From Trichaptum fuscoviolaceum (taxonomy: Eukaryota > Basidiomycota > Agaricomycetes > Hymenochaetales > Trichaptaceae): 64,000 bases of DNA. The position numbers and the translations under genes were made by a program. The stretch spans positions 3,843,250 through 3,907,249 of the forward strand of contig CAJSYZ010000003.1 of assembly GCA_910574455.1 (NCBI GenBank), written 5' to 3'. The notes under the pieces are model-generated. The model was not told the DNA's origin and ran no database searches. It saw only the letters and a program-made list of their open reading frames with translations. Shown piece after piece: positions 23,453-35,660 of the stretch (positions within the stretch are counted from its first letter, which is position 1; the number at the start of each line of letters is the position of its first letter).

Positions 23453-26298
23453 GATTCACGGTGGAATGGCTTGATGATGATCTTGGGGACAATACCCGCT
23501 CCCACTTCACACTTATACAAAGTAGTTGAAGTCAGTTTTCTGATTTCCCATTCTTCTAGAAAGAGAGAGGGAGCTATTAGTGCTTTGTACTATGACTCGG
23601 ATAAACCGCAAGTTGAACTGATAGGAGATAACAAATGATTTCTTCCGGATGACTTGATTATAAGGCTTCTTTTCATTTTAAGCACAAACGAACAAGAAAA
23701 TGAGTCATGTTAACTCCGAAGAAGTCGGGAGGATACAACCCACTGCACAAGAAGCTGCTCCATCAGCTCTAGAAGGATTTCGAAGAAAGCCACGAGTAAC
23801 TCACCATACAACAGTCATCCCTGTACACAACCCGAAACTTGAACTAGAACCGTGCCAAAATGGGAAATGGGCCAACTTGAATGCATCCCAACCCGCTTCG
23901 GAAGGAGTAATTTGCATAGGCGCGTTTCTCGTCCTCGGAGCTGAGGGAATTGCGCTGTCGGCCGATGATGGACTCATACTGCACATTGAAACCGAGTGTT
24001 CTCCGTTTAGGCGGCAATGGTGGCGGGGCAGAGGTGTTTGGCAAGGAATGGGGACACGACAAGTTGACAACAACTTGGATGATGTCGAAAATGCAGTTAT
24101 ATTTTTCCCTTCGCAGCATTTGCAAATTGAGTTGTGAGTTGCTTTGTCGACCTTTGTGCATGCAAGCGGAATATTGGGATGCATCAAACTGCCCGGTGAT
24201 ACATAGCCCCGTATATACGAATCCGACCGCGCAACTTCGCAACCTTCCCTCTCCTCACTGTGGTATGTGGTGAGAGAGTGTCGCTGTCCAGCATCCTTCC
24301 CATGTTTTTGGGCTCTTTACGCCGCTCAGGCCAGGCGAACTTAGGCTTAGATGTCGATTGAGCAGGGATTCCTGAAGTGAGAGTAGACGGTAGGGATAGA
24401 GACTCATCCCGACTGACTGCTCAGCGCGAGTCCTGTGGCCGCTTATTGTTGAGCTTGAGATGGTCGAGGAAAAGAGGAATGATGGAACGAGAAGAAGCTG
24501 ACACGGCCATCGTTCCTTCCGGTGACAAGAAAGTCGGAGTCGTACTGGAAAGTTGTCACTGATGAGTCGGGGATACAGGAATGTGAAGAAAATCATACCC
24601 ATTTGCAGATTCCATACGCGAACGGATGTGTCCAATCCCCCTACCCCCACCCCAAGAAAAGAAGACTATAATTTTCGGCGTAAATCTTATGCAGATGTTC
24701 TCGGAGAACGTATAGACATTCCCCGTGCCGATGCTCCAAAGCTGAAGAAGCCCGTGAGTATTATGATTCAAAAATTAAAAGAACAGCTTACTCGAGAAGT
24801 ACAGTAGTAGCTTTCGCTCACTGATTACTGCACGCATACATCCTCTCCTCGTGCCTGTGAGGGCCGGTTCAGTAACTTGCCTCTTTGCACATCCGAAACG
24901 TCGGTGATGCGTCTCGCGATTCAAAACCTGGGAGGAGCGGACCTCGGATGCAAGTGCAGCAACCAGTTTTAACGTCCTGCTCTCTGAGCTGGTCATCAGC
25001 CACCACTGACGATGAGCTCTCTGGCATAGCCCTGTCCCTCGGAGAAGGTTCACTCATGATATATGGTGACGGATGTAACCACTCTACCATCACAAATCGC
25101 TGAAGAAGTTTGTGTTGTCAACTGTGGAGGTGGACGCGTGCGCATGTGTGCTCGCCATTGCTTTAGTCGGTGGGGGAATACGCGTCGGCATAAATCTGCG
25201 AGAGAATCCTGGGTCAAGAATTGGGGCGCCTGCTGTGGGCGCAGTAAATTGCGTAGACGGCAGTGTTTTCGTTCCTCTGCAAAAGCGGTCGAACTCCTAC
25301 CCCCTTGGTTTCCATACGAGCCTAGAGACGTTTTACGCGAGCTGCGCGAGGCGTTGAAACCGATAGAACAATTTGAGCGTGCCGAGACAGGCAAAGCGCG
25401 AGTCGGCAGATGCGCGGCGGAAGAAAGAGGTCTATCAGAGTTGTACAAGGTCCCGCATGGTGTTGAGAGAGAATCGGGACGTGCAGGAGGAATTCAATGT
25501 TGAAAATTGGTAGAAAAGTGAAGAAGAGAATCTGCGGTGACTTGGGCGTTGGGATACAGTGGTAGTTGAGGAGGAGGCCATGACTACGTCAGTTCGCTAC
25601 TGAAAAGTCACTTGAGGCCATCAACGATATTATAGAGCTTACTCATCTTGGATGATTGGATAAAGTGTGTCTGTAAGGTGGTTCCTGCCCTAGGCTGCCA
25701 GTGCCAGTGTGTAAGATGATCCCGTGTCAACTCAACTGTACATCCTACGGCAGCGGCTGTTCCTTTTTCCGATAATTGCATAGGATGCGATCAATAGTGG
25801 AGGGTGCGGGCCAAGATGTAATCCTGGAGAGCAGAACGTAGTGTTAAACAGAAAATACACCAGGACGTAAGACAACCTGAGGAAGTTCTCTGTTAACGAG
25901 CCTGGTTGTAACAGCAACCCACCAAAAGTTTCCTATGCAGTTTGTCCGTTAGACCGCAGACCGCGGGAGTCCAAGTACGCCTTTCCACACCAGGACCGAA
26001 ATAAGCGACTTCGCACACAGATTCTCCTTTCCTCTCACAGAGAACGTATAGCCTCCCGTCCGTAAGAAATTCTTGTAATCTACAATGCGCACTTTTAGGG
26101 GGGTAGAGGTTGATGTGATTCCAGTATGATTGATCAGATGCGAACTCATAAATATGAGAAGTGCCACCTAAAGTACCTAAAGTAAGGGAACTTGAAGGGA
26201 CGAAGACAAAGACGGAGTAGTTGTCTTCGGTTTGGCCCGATTACTCGTGAGCCAGCAAAAGTTTTTGCGGACGCCCCTGTAACAGCGAAGGCCCTTCT
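23453..26298. other. Unassigned DNA in element A
   Basis: Several ORFs of 60-146 codons occur on both strands, but none shows a recognisable motif or joins to a neighbour through good splice signals. It could be decayed coding DNA. I support no gene here. Confidence 0.4.
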
Positions 26299-27069
26299 CT
26301 ATTGCCATTTAAAGGGGAAAAGATACCTCTGACCGGCATCTTTTATTCGGAGACCAACATCGCAGGATACAATCTCGAGATAATGAGAAGAGGTTGTTAA
26401 TGTTGCTCGGTTGAGGGATAGACGCGAATGGAATGAGAGAATCTCGTTCGGATGTTCTACGATGGATGAGAGAATATGAAGAAGTGCTGGACACCAGTCG
26501 TTCATCCTGTATTCTGTTTTGCTCCATTGCTCTGCGAAACGATACAAAAATTAGAGTTCTGATCTCTACATCTATTTGGTAGGTCACTGACCTGCATAAA
26601 TTCCATCATCATGAACTCCGATTCTATTCTCACGTAACCTCCCGTGCTCAATCCCATAGCTATGGTGATAGCATCCTGCACGTAAGCTATCTTTGGTTCA
26701 ATTCCTCCAAGCGTCCTCACAGTCCATTCCCTACAGCAATCCTCCGTGGTGGTTCGTGCCATAGCAGTCCATCTTCATAGACAGGCAGGATTATTCGAAG
26801 CAGCGAGTCGACTGAGATAAAAACGAGAAGAAGTTGATCCTCCTAAGAAACAAGTGATGGTATTGGTATCACTGGTGGTCGGAAGGACAAACCACATTGA
26901 GGATATGCTTGTTGAAAGAAAGATGAGCTCTACCGCAAGGCCACCTTGAACTATGCGTATCAGCACATACCCTCCAATGCTTGCTTGAGATGAAGATGAT
27001 TGTAGAGCATGCCCGTCCGAGATATCCGAGTTTGTTGAGGAATGTCTCGTCGCGAGGTTGGAACAGCAT
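26299..27069 (-). other. Possible small intron-containing gene or gene relic, family unknown
   Basis: Minus-strand frames look protein-like. One begins MLFQPRDETFLNKLGYLGRA (27,069). A second covers ARTTTEDCCREWTVRTLGGI to FMMMEFMQ (26,759-26,595). A putative intron with donor GTCAGT and acceptor TTCGCAG then leads to AEQWSKTEYRMNDWCPALL, ending FPFKWQ at 26,299. The link between the first and second parts is unclear. I do not recognise it, and it may be a decayed gene in element A. Confidence 0.3.
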
Positions 27070-27767
27070 GGGTTAGAACATGTGCCGGAGAGTACTAGCC
27101 TCAGGCTGGCACCAGCAGTGGCGTGAGAAGTTTGGCTTCAGATTCAAGTTCCGCATTTAGTAGCCTGACTACCCCATGCCCATCAACTTGAATGACGAGG
27201 AGTTGCCAACTTGAAAGCCAGCGACCAGCGACGTGTCGTGTCATTGTCTACACTCTAGTAGCTCTCAAGCTTGTTCTTTTCAGCAGCTTGAAGCCCGATC
27301 ACCTTGTAGTTGAAGTCCCTGCCACCTAAATTCTACTAGTAGCTCAGGGGCTGCCACTGGCAGTACTCAGGCTGGCGGTGAGTCAACTTTCAGTCTCCTA
27401 GTTTAACTTCATCCACTGACTGAGATCTTCAGACTTGTAGCCCGAGTAGTACTGTACTACTACTATACTACTGGCAATTTGATCTCTAAACTTGAAAGGG
27501 TTCTGAAACTCGAACCGAACTTCAACTTGATACTATTCGGTTCCGACTCCGAGTCGGTGGTGCCGCGCCAGTAGTAGTAGCCTGAGCACCAGTTTTAACT
27601 ACATCTTGAAGCTGTTGGAGAAAGCAATACAACCTCCTCTCAGGCTTCAAGTCACAGTTTTGTTCGAAATATCCAGTGAGCCTGCGTTTAAGTTGGGCCC
27701 CCTTGTTGGTTCTGACAATAACTAAATTGTAGATAATCCCAATCAGCAGCCTGAGAAGACTTAGACA
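27070..27767. repeat. Motif-dense spacer (CTTGAA, CACTGGCAG, TAGTACTA words)
   Basis: No gene. Packed with CTTGAA/TTCAAG, CCACTGGCAGT and TAGTAGTAC/ACTACTACT words and short palindromes. The same mixture recurs at 35,040-35,530, 36,780-36,910, 47,040-47,240 and 63,720-63,900. Confidence 0.55.
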
Positions 27768-29987
27768 ATGTATACGTCACCAAATGCCAGTGCATCGAAT
27801 CCGAGTCGGGGACGGGGAACAGTAATCATAGATCGGAAACGTACTTACAACAATAGTAGTAACCAAAGTGAGCTCGTTTTACCTCGGACTGGAAACAAAG
27901 CCAATTAACAGCCGCCTTCAGCAGAGGATTCACTGGCAGGGGAGCCGAGCACTAAGCGTCATAACACGAATGAGCCGGACAATGATTATCGTGATGCGAA
28001 AAGGGCAAAGACGACTGACGTGACAAGTAAAGGAAGAAGTCATTCGCACACTGTCAGCGATTCACCAGTGCAACCGCGATCACTGTCAGAGTCAACGTAT
28101 GGGACGAGAGCAGGACCTGGGCATACAATAAAAAGGAGCATTAGCCAATCTCCGGCTACTTTGGATTCCCTGGTCGTTACTGCAAAAAGTATTTCAGAAG
28201 CTATAGAAATTCCAGTTCACACTGGTACAGATTACAACCAGTCGGTTCGCTCGACTTCAAACCATCCAGCTCATTCAGGGGTTGGTATGATTACGAATTT
28301 GGAGGAAAATGTTGCAAGGACGAGCACTGCTACTTCCCCATTGCTCACTGGTACAGATGACATGCAGTCGGTTCGCTCGACTTCAAACCATCCAGCTCAT
28401 TCAGGGGATGATAGGATTATGAAGTTGGAGAAACAGGTTGCACAGATGAGCACTGCTTTTGAGGCGCAGATTCAAACGTTGAACACAGCTTTGGGAAAGA
28501 TGTCTGAAGTGGTCGAGCTCTTGTCTGCAAATGTTACGGGGGTAAGTAATAAGATCATGTTTCTAAAAAGAACGTCTAATAACCTACGCTTGTTAGTCAC
28601 GGCCAGCGGGCGACGCTATTAGAGTAAGGAAGCTCTTGGACAGTCTAAGGTTCTTCTTCATGGAGTCCTCCGCAATTGTCATCTGGTTCACTAGAGATGA
28701 AGTGTTCGACACCCTCGCGGCCCCAAATAGTCTACCCTATAATTACAAGTTCCACGAGATAGAGCCAAAGAAACTCTGGGTGGTCATACGAGATCACTCC
28801 CCTCCGAAAGACTACAGCATGCATCTAAATTATCGCAAATCGGGTGTAATGTGTATTGCGGAAGATTTCAAGCAAGACTGTGTTGAGGTATTGCAGGCAT
28901 CCAAGTCGGACCCCTGGTTTCATGATTTCCGAATCTTCCTACCGTACTTCCAGGCCCATTTCGACGCCCTTTACGATCTCATCGCAACCATCGAAGACCA
29001 TCTCCAATCCATCTCAGTTTCGGCTAATGGACTTATGATCAGAACCGAAATCCGCTTCTCATGGGAAGCACTCTACACACAGGTATCAAAATCAGGGAAT
29101 TTGCAAGCGAAATATTCGACGCCTGCGGTCAGAACTCTTCATATTTCACCCCAGACACCCGCTGCCAATGAAATGCTACTACACTTACCAGCTGAGAAGG
29201 ATGCGAAGGGTGCGAAAACTAAAAGCTGGAAACTGGCGATTGGTCTGTGCAATCGGTACGACGCTTTCTACGACAGGAGGGAATACGCGGATGAAGTTAC
29301 TTCGTCCGACTATGAAGTTGTCTCGACGAGGGCGCCCAAAGTTCGCGACACGATGGAAAACCTACTATCGGACCTACATCGAAACATACCACTAGAAGTT
29401 GCACCAAATTTTGTGGATGAGGTTAATAAATGCATCGACGATTTGTGCGTTCTTCAGACGAGATTGATAAATGGGCTTAGGATCGTCAGGAGATGGTTGC
29501 AGGTTGTCTCCAGAAGGGGTCTTTTCGATCTAGTCATGCAGAGGTCGAAAGGCGTCATCATAAACGACCTCTTAAACAAGATCGTACATCAAGGGGAGGA
29601 GATGACTGATTCTGTCCTTGAATCTATTGATAAGTTAGAAGAATATAACAAGTTGGAGATGGCGAGCATGGCGGCATATAAGGCCGAGCCCGAGCCCGAG
29701 CACGGGGCAAGGGCAAGGGCAAGGGCAAGGGCAAGGGCAAGGGCAAGGTCGAACAGAAATCGGATACAAAGCTCCGCCACTTGAAGGACAATGACATGCA
29801 GAGATACCAACGCTATCTGACGGAGTTGGTGTGCTCGGCATTCGAGGCAAAAGTCCCGGAAGGCGTCAAAAATCCCGTTGATATTCGTGAAGTCTTAGGG
29901 TATCGCAATTATGTGAAATTGGCGATAGAGTCAAAGGATGACTCCAAGCCTTCAAGTCCTGAAGGTCACCGCGACGAGCCGAAGTAG
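27768..29987 (+). pseudogene. Unrecognised coiled-coil protein gene with a frameshift
   Basis: Exons 27768-27867, 27922-28541 and 28597-29987. The N-terminal part is Ser/Thr-rich with an internal repeat (QSVRSTSNHPAHSG occurs twice, ~28,235 and ~28,365) and a short coiled coil (KLEKQVAQMSTAFEAQIQTL). A ~380-residue helical, globular-looking region follows (e.g. AIVIWFTRDEVFDTLAAP, IPLEVAPNFVDEVNKCIDDL). The main frame breaks at a GGGG run and GGCAAG repeat (~29,704-29,747). One base less than expected would explain the switch to the next frame, which reads a Lys/Gly repeat and ends DEPK at 29,987. No family is recognised. Frameshift, repeat-length polymorphism and sequencing error are all possible. 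Confidence 0.55.
29706..29747 (+). repeat. Tandem hexanucleotide (GGCAAG)x7
   Basis: Seven perfect GGCAAG units within the 3' part of the gene at 27,768-29,987, preceded by a short GAGCCC repeat. In the main frame it codes Ala-Arg, in the shifted frame Gly-Lys. Confidence 0.9.
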
Positions 29988-30375
29988 TTTTTCGAAGGTG
30001 GCGGGTTGACAATGGACACAGCAATCAGTAATAATTGTAAGTGACAAAGTCTCCTCATTTCCATATTATACGCTCACTGCATTTACTAGTAGCTGTTCTC
30101 CCCGTCAAGCGGTTTCAGAGTGAAGTTGTCAGCCAACCACTCCCAGGCACTTATATCATGGGAAACGCTGAGGACTTCGAGGTGAACCTATGACTTTGAG
30201 TACCCTTGTAATCCGAGTCTCTGCGCTATGCTTGCATTTTCAGTTTTTTCTTATGTCGCTTTGAGATTTGTTGATAATAATATTACCTTGAACATTGAAT
30301 ACTATGATGTGGTTGCCACTGGCTCTGGCAATGTAAACTGTAGTACAACTTGAATGCGAGCCAAAAAAACACTTA
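29988..30375. other. Spacer left of the small TIR element
   Basis: No gene seen. Contains one GCCACTGGCTCTGGCA word and CTTGAA words near 30,310-30,355. Confidence 0.4.
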
Positions 30376-30862
30376 GGGTGCGCTCGGTTTCCAGTGCTTG
30401 CGACGCAACGACGCGTTCAAGCACCGCCGGACAAAACCGGAAGTGGTCCGGACATTCTCATACTAATAGCGACTAGTACTAGCTGCTTGGTTACTGATTA
30501 CAAGATAATAGTCACACATGTTACATTACTTTGATTTGCTTGAACATCAGTCTCTTCCTAATATTCGTGCAACAGCCAGTTTAAAGCTGTTATTCTTACA
30601 ATCAGCCTCATTAAGGAGCTAACATAGTATTTATTTCCGTGCAAAACAAAGGGGAACCATGGACAAGAGGTTTGCATATATGCAGCAGAAAATACCGGAA
30701 ATGGAATGTCCGACTCCAAAGTGGTCACAGCAAAGTATTGACTGTCCTAGCCCAGTTTCACAGACCCTTTTTTAATTGTTAAGCTATTCCCACGGAGCAT
30801 CTCAAGAATCGATGGCTAAATAAGGCTATCGTTGCTTCGCAAGCACTGGAACCGAGCGCACC
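30376..30862. mobile_element. MITE-like small element with ~33-bp TIRs
   Basis: The left end GGGTGCGCTCGGTTTCCAGT and the right end (reverse complement) GGTGCGCTCGGTTCCAGTGC pair over ~33 bp through TGCTTGCG.CGCAACG, with one indel. TA flanks both sides (30,374-30,375 and 30,863-30,864), a possible 2-bp duplication. About 487 bp long with no coding capacity. The G/C-rich ends recall Harbinger- or mariner-type MITEs; class not assigned. Confidence 0.7.
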
Positions 30863-31012
30863 TACTACGTAAGTCTCAATACTATGATACTAGTACAGCT
30901 TAACTTAGTAATTATTGTCTAGCTTCGTACAATGTTGAACATTTAAATGTCATATCCTTACTTCATAAGTTTCAACTTAAAGGTACTTTGTGTGCTAAAT
31001 GAGGGTTTATCT

Positions 31013-34000
31013 TTATTGTTGTCTACTTTCGTACAATGTTTCATGCATGTGCATGTCAGCAAATCGGTTAACATAGAATCTATCGTAAAAGTCCAGGGAC
31101 TCCTCAGGTGTCAATGACTTCGGAGGACATTCATCACCCTTTGGAACCCCAAGGAGGTGAGCTAAACGGAAGATACTCCCTAGAGCTATCACGGATAACT
31201 TTGGAGTTTTGGAGTCACCGTGACGGTGGTAGCCTGAGCCTGAGGTGTCATTGTCACTCAGTTGACGGCAACTTCCAATACGCTGGCACGCGGTAGAGGT
31301 CTCTGACTCATACTCTGGCTCGACTATCCACATTCTTGTTTTTCTGTCAGGTGAGTCTCCAATGTTCTTGAAAAACTGGACGAGGGCGCATTCCTGCCGT
31401 TCTCCGTTGGCAGTGAAGGAGAAAAGAAGCATAACCCGAGCAATTTGCATGCCCGCAAACCCCTTTTTGCGAGAATCAACTTGGACAAGAACGACATCAC
31501 GTCGTGGTTTTCCGCGCCAAGAGGAATTGGACCTGATCACCTCCCTCATTGCTTGCTCTATAGGAATCGATTCGCCGCGGTAGGCAAAATACGCGGTAGC
31601 TGAATGGAAGATGGCAATGTCATTGCCCATGTCCAGTGCAAAGTGTTGTTCGGCTTCTATCAGGCTGTCAGAAGCACTTCCGAGGTCGTAGTATCCTAAT
31701 TCGTTCAAGTTGCACCGTTCGTACTTGCAGAATAAGTATATTTTGATGAGTTGTCGGAGCCGCCGGAGTTCCGGATGGCCTTTCATTGTCACAAGAGCAT
31801 TGAGCTGTTTGGGGTACAGCTTACTGGACTCTGTAAGGATAACAACGAAGAAGTCAGATGTCCAGCGCCACAACTTCAAGCTCGTGTTACTAACGTTGTT
31901 TTGAAGCCATTAATATTAAGCTTGAAGGGTCGCTTCTACCACCCAAGCGGAACCGATGTTCTGTATTTTCCACATCATGAAGAACCACACTACTCTGCAG
32001 TCCTCCCACTGATGAACTGCCGAAATCATCCAGGTCAGCAATTTCGTTGTGCTCTTGATTACCCATAATGCCATCGAAGAAACTATCTGTATCATTGGTT
32101 GCTCCGAGTCCTGCCACTGGCATACCAATACACTGCATCTGCTCCCTCTGGTTCGGGATCCTCTCAGCATCCTCCTCCTCCGGCTCTGACATATTCTTCC
32201 GCAGAACATCTCGCAAAACTTTCCACGTAGCCTCAGATAGCGTATCGTCTAGCATTCCACGCCGTTCGAAGTCTGACCTCGATGCAATAAGTTTACTAAG
32301 TCGTTGATTTGCTGTGATCATCTGGCCCAAGGGATCATTTCTGTTCGAGCGTCGCCATGTTTCTTTGACCGCATAAATATGCTTATTCTCTGTAATCGAT
32401 GAGCACAGTCCACTCGGTGCAGCGAACAGAGGGATCAATGTTGGATAATGGACCATAGCATGCTGTCGTGGTAGTGAAAAGTTATCCCGGATGCCCTTAG
32501 CTATGAATATTTGCCGATAACGGTGAAAGTGATCCAAAGAGGCTTTGATTTGATCAAGAGTTGAGGCTGTAATCGTGTACCGACGCACAAGGTAACAGAA
32601 GTCTAGAAATGCACTTAATGTGCGAATCATATCATCGTGTGCAATGCCCACGATAGCCGGAAGATATACCTAAGCAAATTGCATCAAATATCAGCAAACC
32701 ACTGCCTCGAACAAGATAAAAAGGTCACATACTTTCATAAGTGCCTTAGAATCATTGCCTGTCCATTGCTTGAAGCCTCGGCCTTCGGGGAATCTGCGAA
32801 GTCCAGGAAAAGGAGCAGCGACTCTGATTCTACGCGGAGATTAGCAACGGTATTCACATTAAACAACTTGTAAAAAAACAGCACCTTTTATCCACAATGT
32901 CCAGCTCTGACGTGGTCAAGCTCTGACATATCCACTCGACAAGATGATCCTTGAACACGCCTTTGATGATTTGGTGCAGCAGGTCCGGAGATATGAGATC
33001 GCATATATCTGCGCGCGGAATGTCATATACGCATCCAATGAATAATTTGAAGCACGTACCACAATGTCCTGGTGGAATCCGTACTCTTTCCGAATTGTTG
33101 CTTTATTCATGTTGTTGACGTCTACCTGTTCTATCAATCGTTCGTGCAGCTCTTTTGTTCGAGGAATTGATACAAATTCCGGATTATCGAGGTCCTTGTG
33201 AGGCGCTGTGCATCTATAATGTCGAAAGTAAGTTATCGCAACAGAGCTTGATTTCAGGAAAGCTAGGACTTACTTGCAGCACCATCCAGTGCATATGGCG
33301 CAAAGGCTGACCTGTTCCGGATAATCGGCTATATATGAGCCGAGTCCGAAAACTGACCTACGCAAGTGACCATCAGGGCACCGGAGAATAGTTTTCTGAG
33401 TGTTCATGATCATTGCGGTTTTCAGCGAGTTTAAGATCCTCGATATAGACGAATGAAAAATCTGATGTCGAAAACGCCGGAAGTCATCTGACTTTTCGTA
33501 TTGCCGCTCAGCTGCAAAAAGCATCAGAACTCAATCAAATAGATCACTATTAACACATACTCTTTGGTATTGCCAGAAATGCTATGAGCTGGACTGTATT
33601 CAGTTTCTGGGACCGCCGGGCCTTGTTTGATACATTCCCAATCGAGAGATACAAAGGATAGTATTCATTATTGCCAGTTCCAACAGAAACCGTTGTCTTA
33701 TCGCTCCCTAAGATGACCGGGACGAACATAGATCCATGGACTGCTTTATCTTCTGCATAGATCTTGTTCTAAGTCAAGGATAATAAGTATCTGTGCGAGT
33801 TAATGAGTCATGACTTACAGCCTGTTCCCAAGCAAAATTCCCGGACATGTAATTTCTGAAAACTCGTTCTTTGTCATTGATATTATCGGTGTCCTCCTTT
33901 GTCTGAAATTCACGAAACGGGACAAAGTCAAATTCGCCTTCTAAAGCCGGATTATCCACCAAATTTCGGATCACTTCCAAAGGATCCCGATACCATACAT

Positions 34001-35025
34001 CATATTCTTTCCTCTTCCATGACTCGATGTTCTCATTTGACGCTTTTTGGCCCTTGTCGGTAGTGTAGAAGTTACTGAAGGATTTCCAAGATACATCACC
34101 GACTTTTGTAGTGTCAATGATCTTGTACAAATTTTGTGCATCTCCATCAAGCAGTGTACCAGCTGTATCCAGATCTGAGTCATCGAAGTTGGGATCTGTC
34201 GCGCCCAATTCAACAGATTGTGCGTTCTCCGTGGACTGAATTAGTTGATAAGCCTTCATAATTCCGAGAAGCTTTGTTATGTTGCCAGCAGACATTTGCT
34301 CTTCGCGATAGAGAAAATCTGCGAGCTCGAAATCTGCTCGGCACGAATAGGGAAACCAGTCATTTGACGCAGGTTCGTTCCGTAAAACGGGCGGTTCTTC
34401 CTTTTCTAACAAGTTCCCTTCTTCATCGCATGGAGTGGCTGCACGATATTTGGTGTCAGAATGCTACAGTAAACCGGGGACATCATACTTAGCGCGCACC
34501 ATTTAAATATCTGTGATACACCTTTAAGTTATCATTGTTCTCTTCATAATCTCCAATGTCGGAGTCCGGATCAGCAGAAGATAGGTCTTGGTCTTCAAGT
34601 TCGTCATCTCCAGTGTCAGCATGGGGCAGGCAATCAGGACCGTCTAAATCTTGAAGCAGCTCGTCTCGGCCTATGCTAAGCATCGAGATATCCTGTGTGA
34701 GTATAGAAATGTCGTAGTCGTAACTTGAAGAGTTGCAGCCGCTTTCATCTTCATGATGGCCCTCCAAGTCTGTTGGAAGTTCAGGAGAGCCGGGAAGAGC
34801 TTGAGGTGTCGAAGGTCGTGCGGGTCGCTTGGGTGAGGAATCCGAGTCGTAACCACAAGCAGCAGGTCTTGTTGCAAATGATGACGGGTGAGCTGAATAT
34901 TCATGTCTTGTTCTTGCGGATTGATTCTTGAACCTCCTGCTGCAGAAGGAGAAGGTGCATTGAATAGTCGGGGGGAAGATATCTGTAAGATGAACGGGTT
35001 TGGGCCTTCGCCGAGTTACCGGCAT
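31013..35025 (-). pseudogene. Plavaka-type transposase, element A copy (nearly complete, one lesion)
   Basis: Minus exons: 35025-34500, 34438-33819, 33768-33561, 33511-33274, 33213-33060, ~33025-32885, 32829-32733, 32669-31894, 31830-31013, about 1,190 codons. An N-terminal C2H2 finger (CTFSFCSRRF...RHEYSAH) is followed by WKRKEYDVWYRDPLEVIRNL, the catalytic-region blocks CPDGHLRRSV, SPDLLHQIIKGVFKDHL and LPRQHAMVHYPTLIPLFAAP, and the C-terminal SLTPEESLDFYDRFYVNRFA. This matches the Plavaka family known from basidiomycetes (cut-and-paste transposase, nuclear). Compared with the B copy, ~33 bp around 33,021-33,031 are missing, including the intron acceptor and a PFT.DF segment, so the frame is broken there. 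Start chosen at MPVTRRR by comparison with B. Confidence 0.8.
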
Positions 35026-35660
35026 TAGTTCCAGTAACTTGAACACAGCCTATTGTACGTCAGGCGGCCGGCAGTACTGACAACAAGTTGAGCTTGAAGT
35101 AGGAGCGAGCGCAAATGCTAACTTGAAATTTAAAGTTGAATGGCACGCTCAGCGGTGACGCCCGCGTAACAACTTGAAGTTAGTAGTAGTAGTACCGGTA
35201 GCCTGAGTAGCCACAGCCTCAGGCTGTCAGTGACTCAGTGGCACCGCCGCCAGCCTGCCAGTGAGCCTGCAACTTGAAGTGCCAGTGAGTAGTACTAGTA
35301 CTAGTAGCACTGTGATAGTACTAGTAATAGAGCTAGCCTGAGTATCCGAGTGTCCAAGTCCGAGTCTGAGTCAGGCTCATTCCGAGTCAGCCTAACTTGA
35401 AGGCTGCCAATCACTGCCAGTGCCAGTGGCATGACTCAGACTCGGAGTCACTCAGGCTCACTCACTGCCAGTGGCAGGCTGCCAGTGCCAGCAGGATCAG
35501 GCACTGGCAGTGCAACTTGAAGTGCAAGTGGGCGTAAATTTTCCTTGAATAGGCGCCCTCATCTCCAACTTCAACTTCAACTTGCACCTTTGCCAACTCG
35601 ATTCACCATCGAAACTCATAGCACCTGTCAGCGTGCCTCGACTTGAAACACTGCACAAGA
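35026..35660. promoter_or_regulatory. Shared divergent promoter region of transposase and ORF2, element A
   Basis: 635 bp between divergent starts, full of CACTGGCAGTG, GCCAGTGCCAG, AACTTGAAGT and TAGTACTAGTA words, many palindromic. The equivalent spacer in element B (46,934-47,284) holds the same words. They may be transposase or regulator binding sites; that is inference. Confidence 0.5.

Noticed and set aside
23700..24270. Frames of ~145 aa (+) and ~130 aa (-) as a gene
   Set aside because: No motif, no splice partners and similar open length on both strands, typical of chance frames.
25063..25503. 146-codon plus frame rich in Cys and Arg
   Set aside because: The composition is odd and no family is recognised; minus-strand frames overlap it almost fully. 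Possibly decayed coding DNA, but not supportable.
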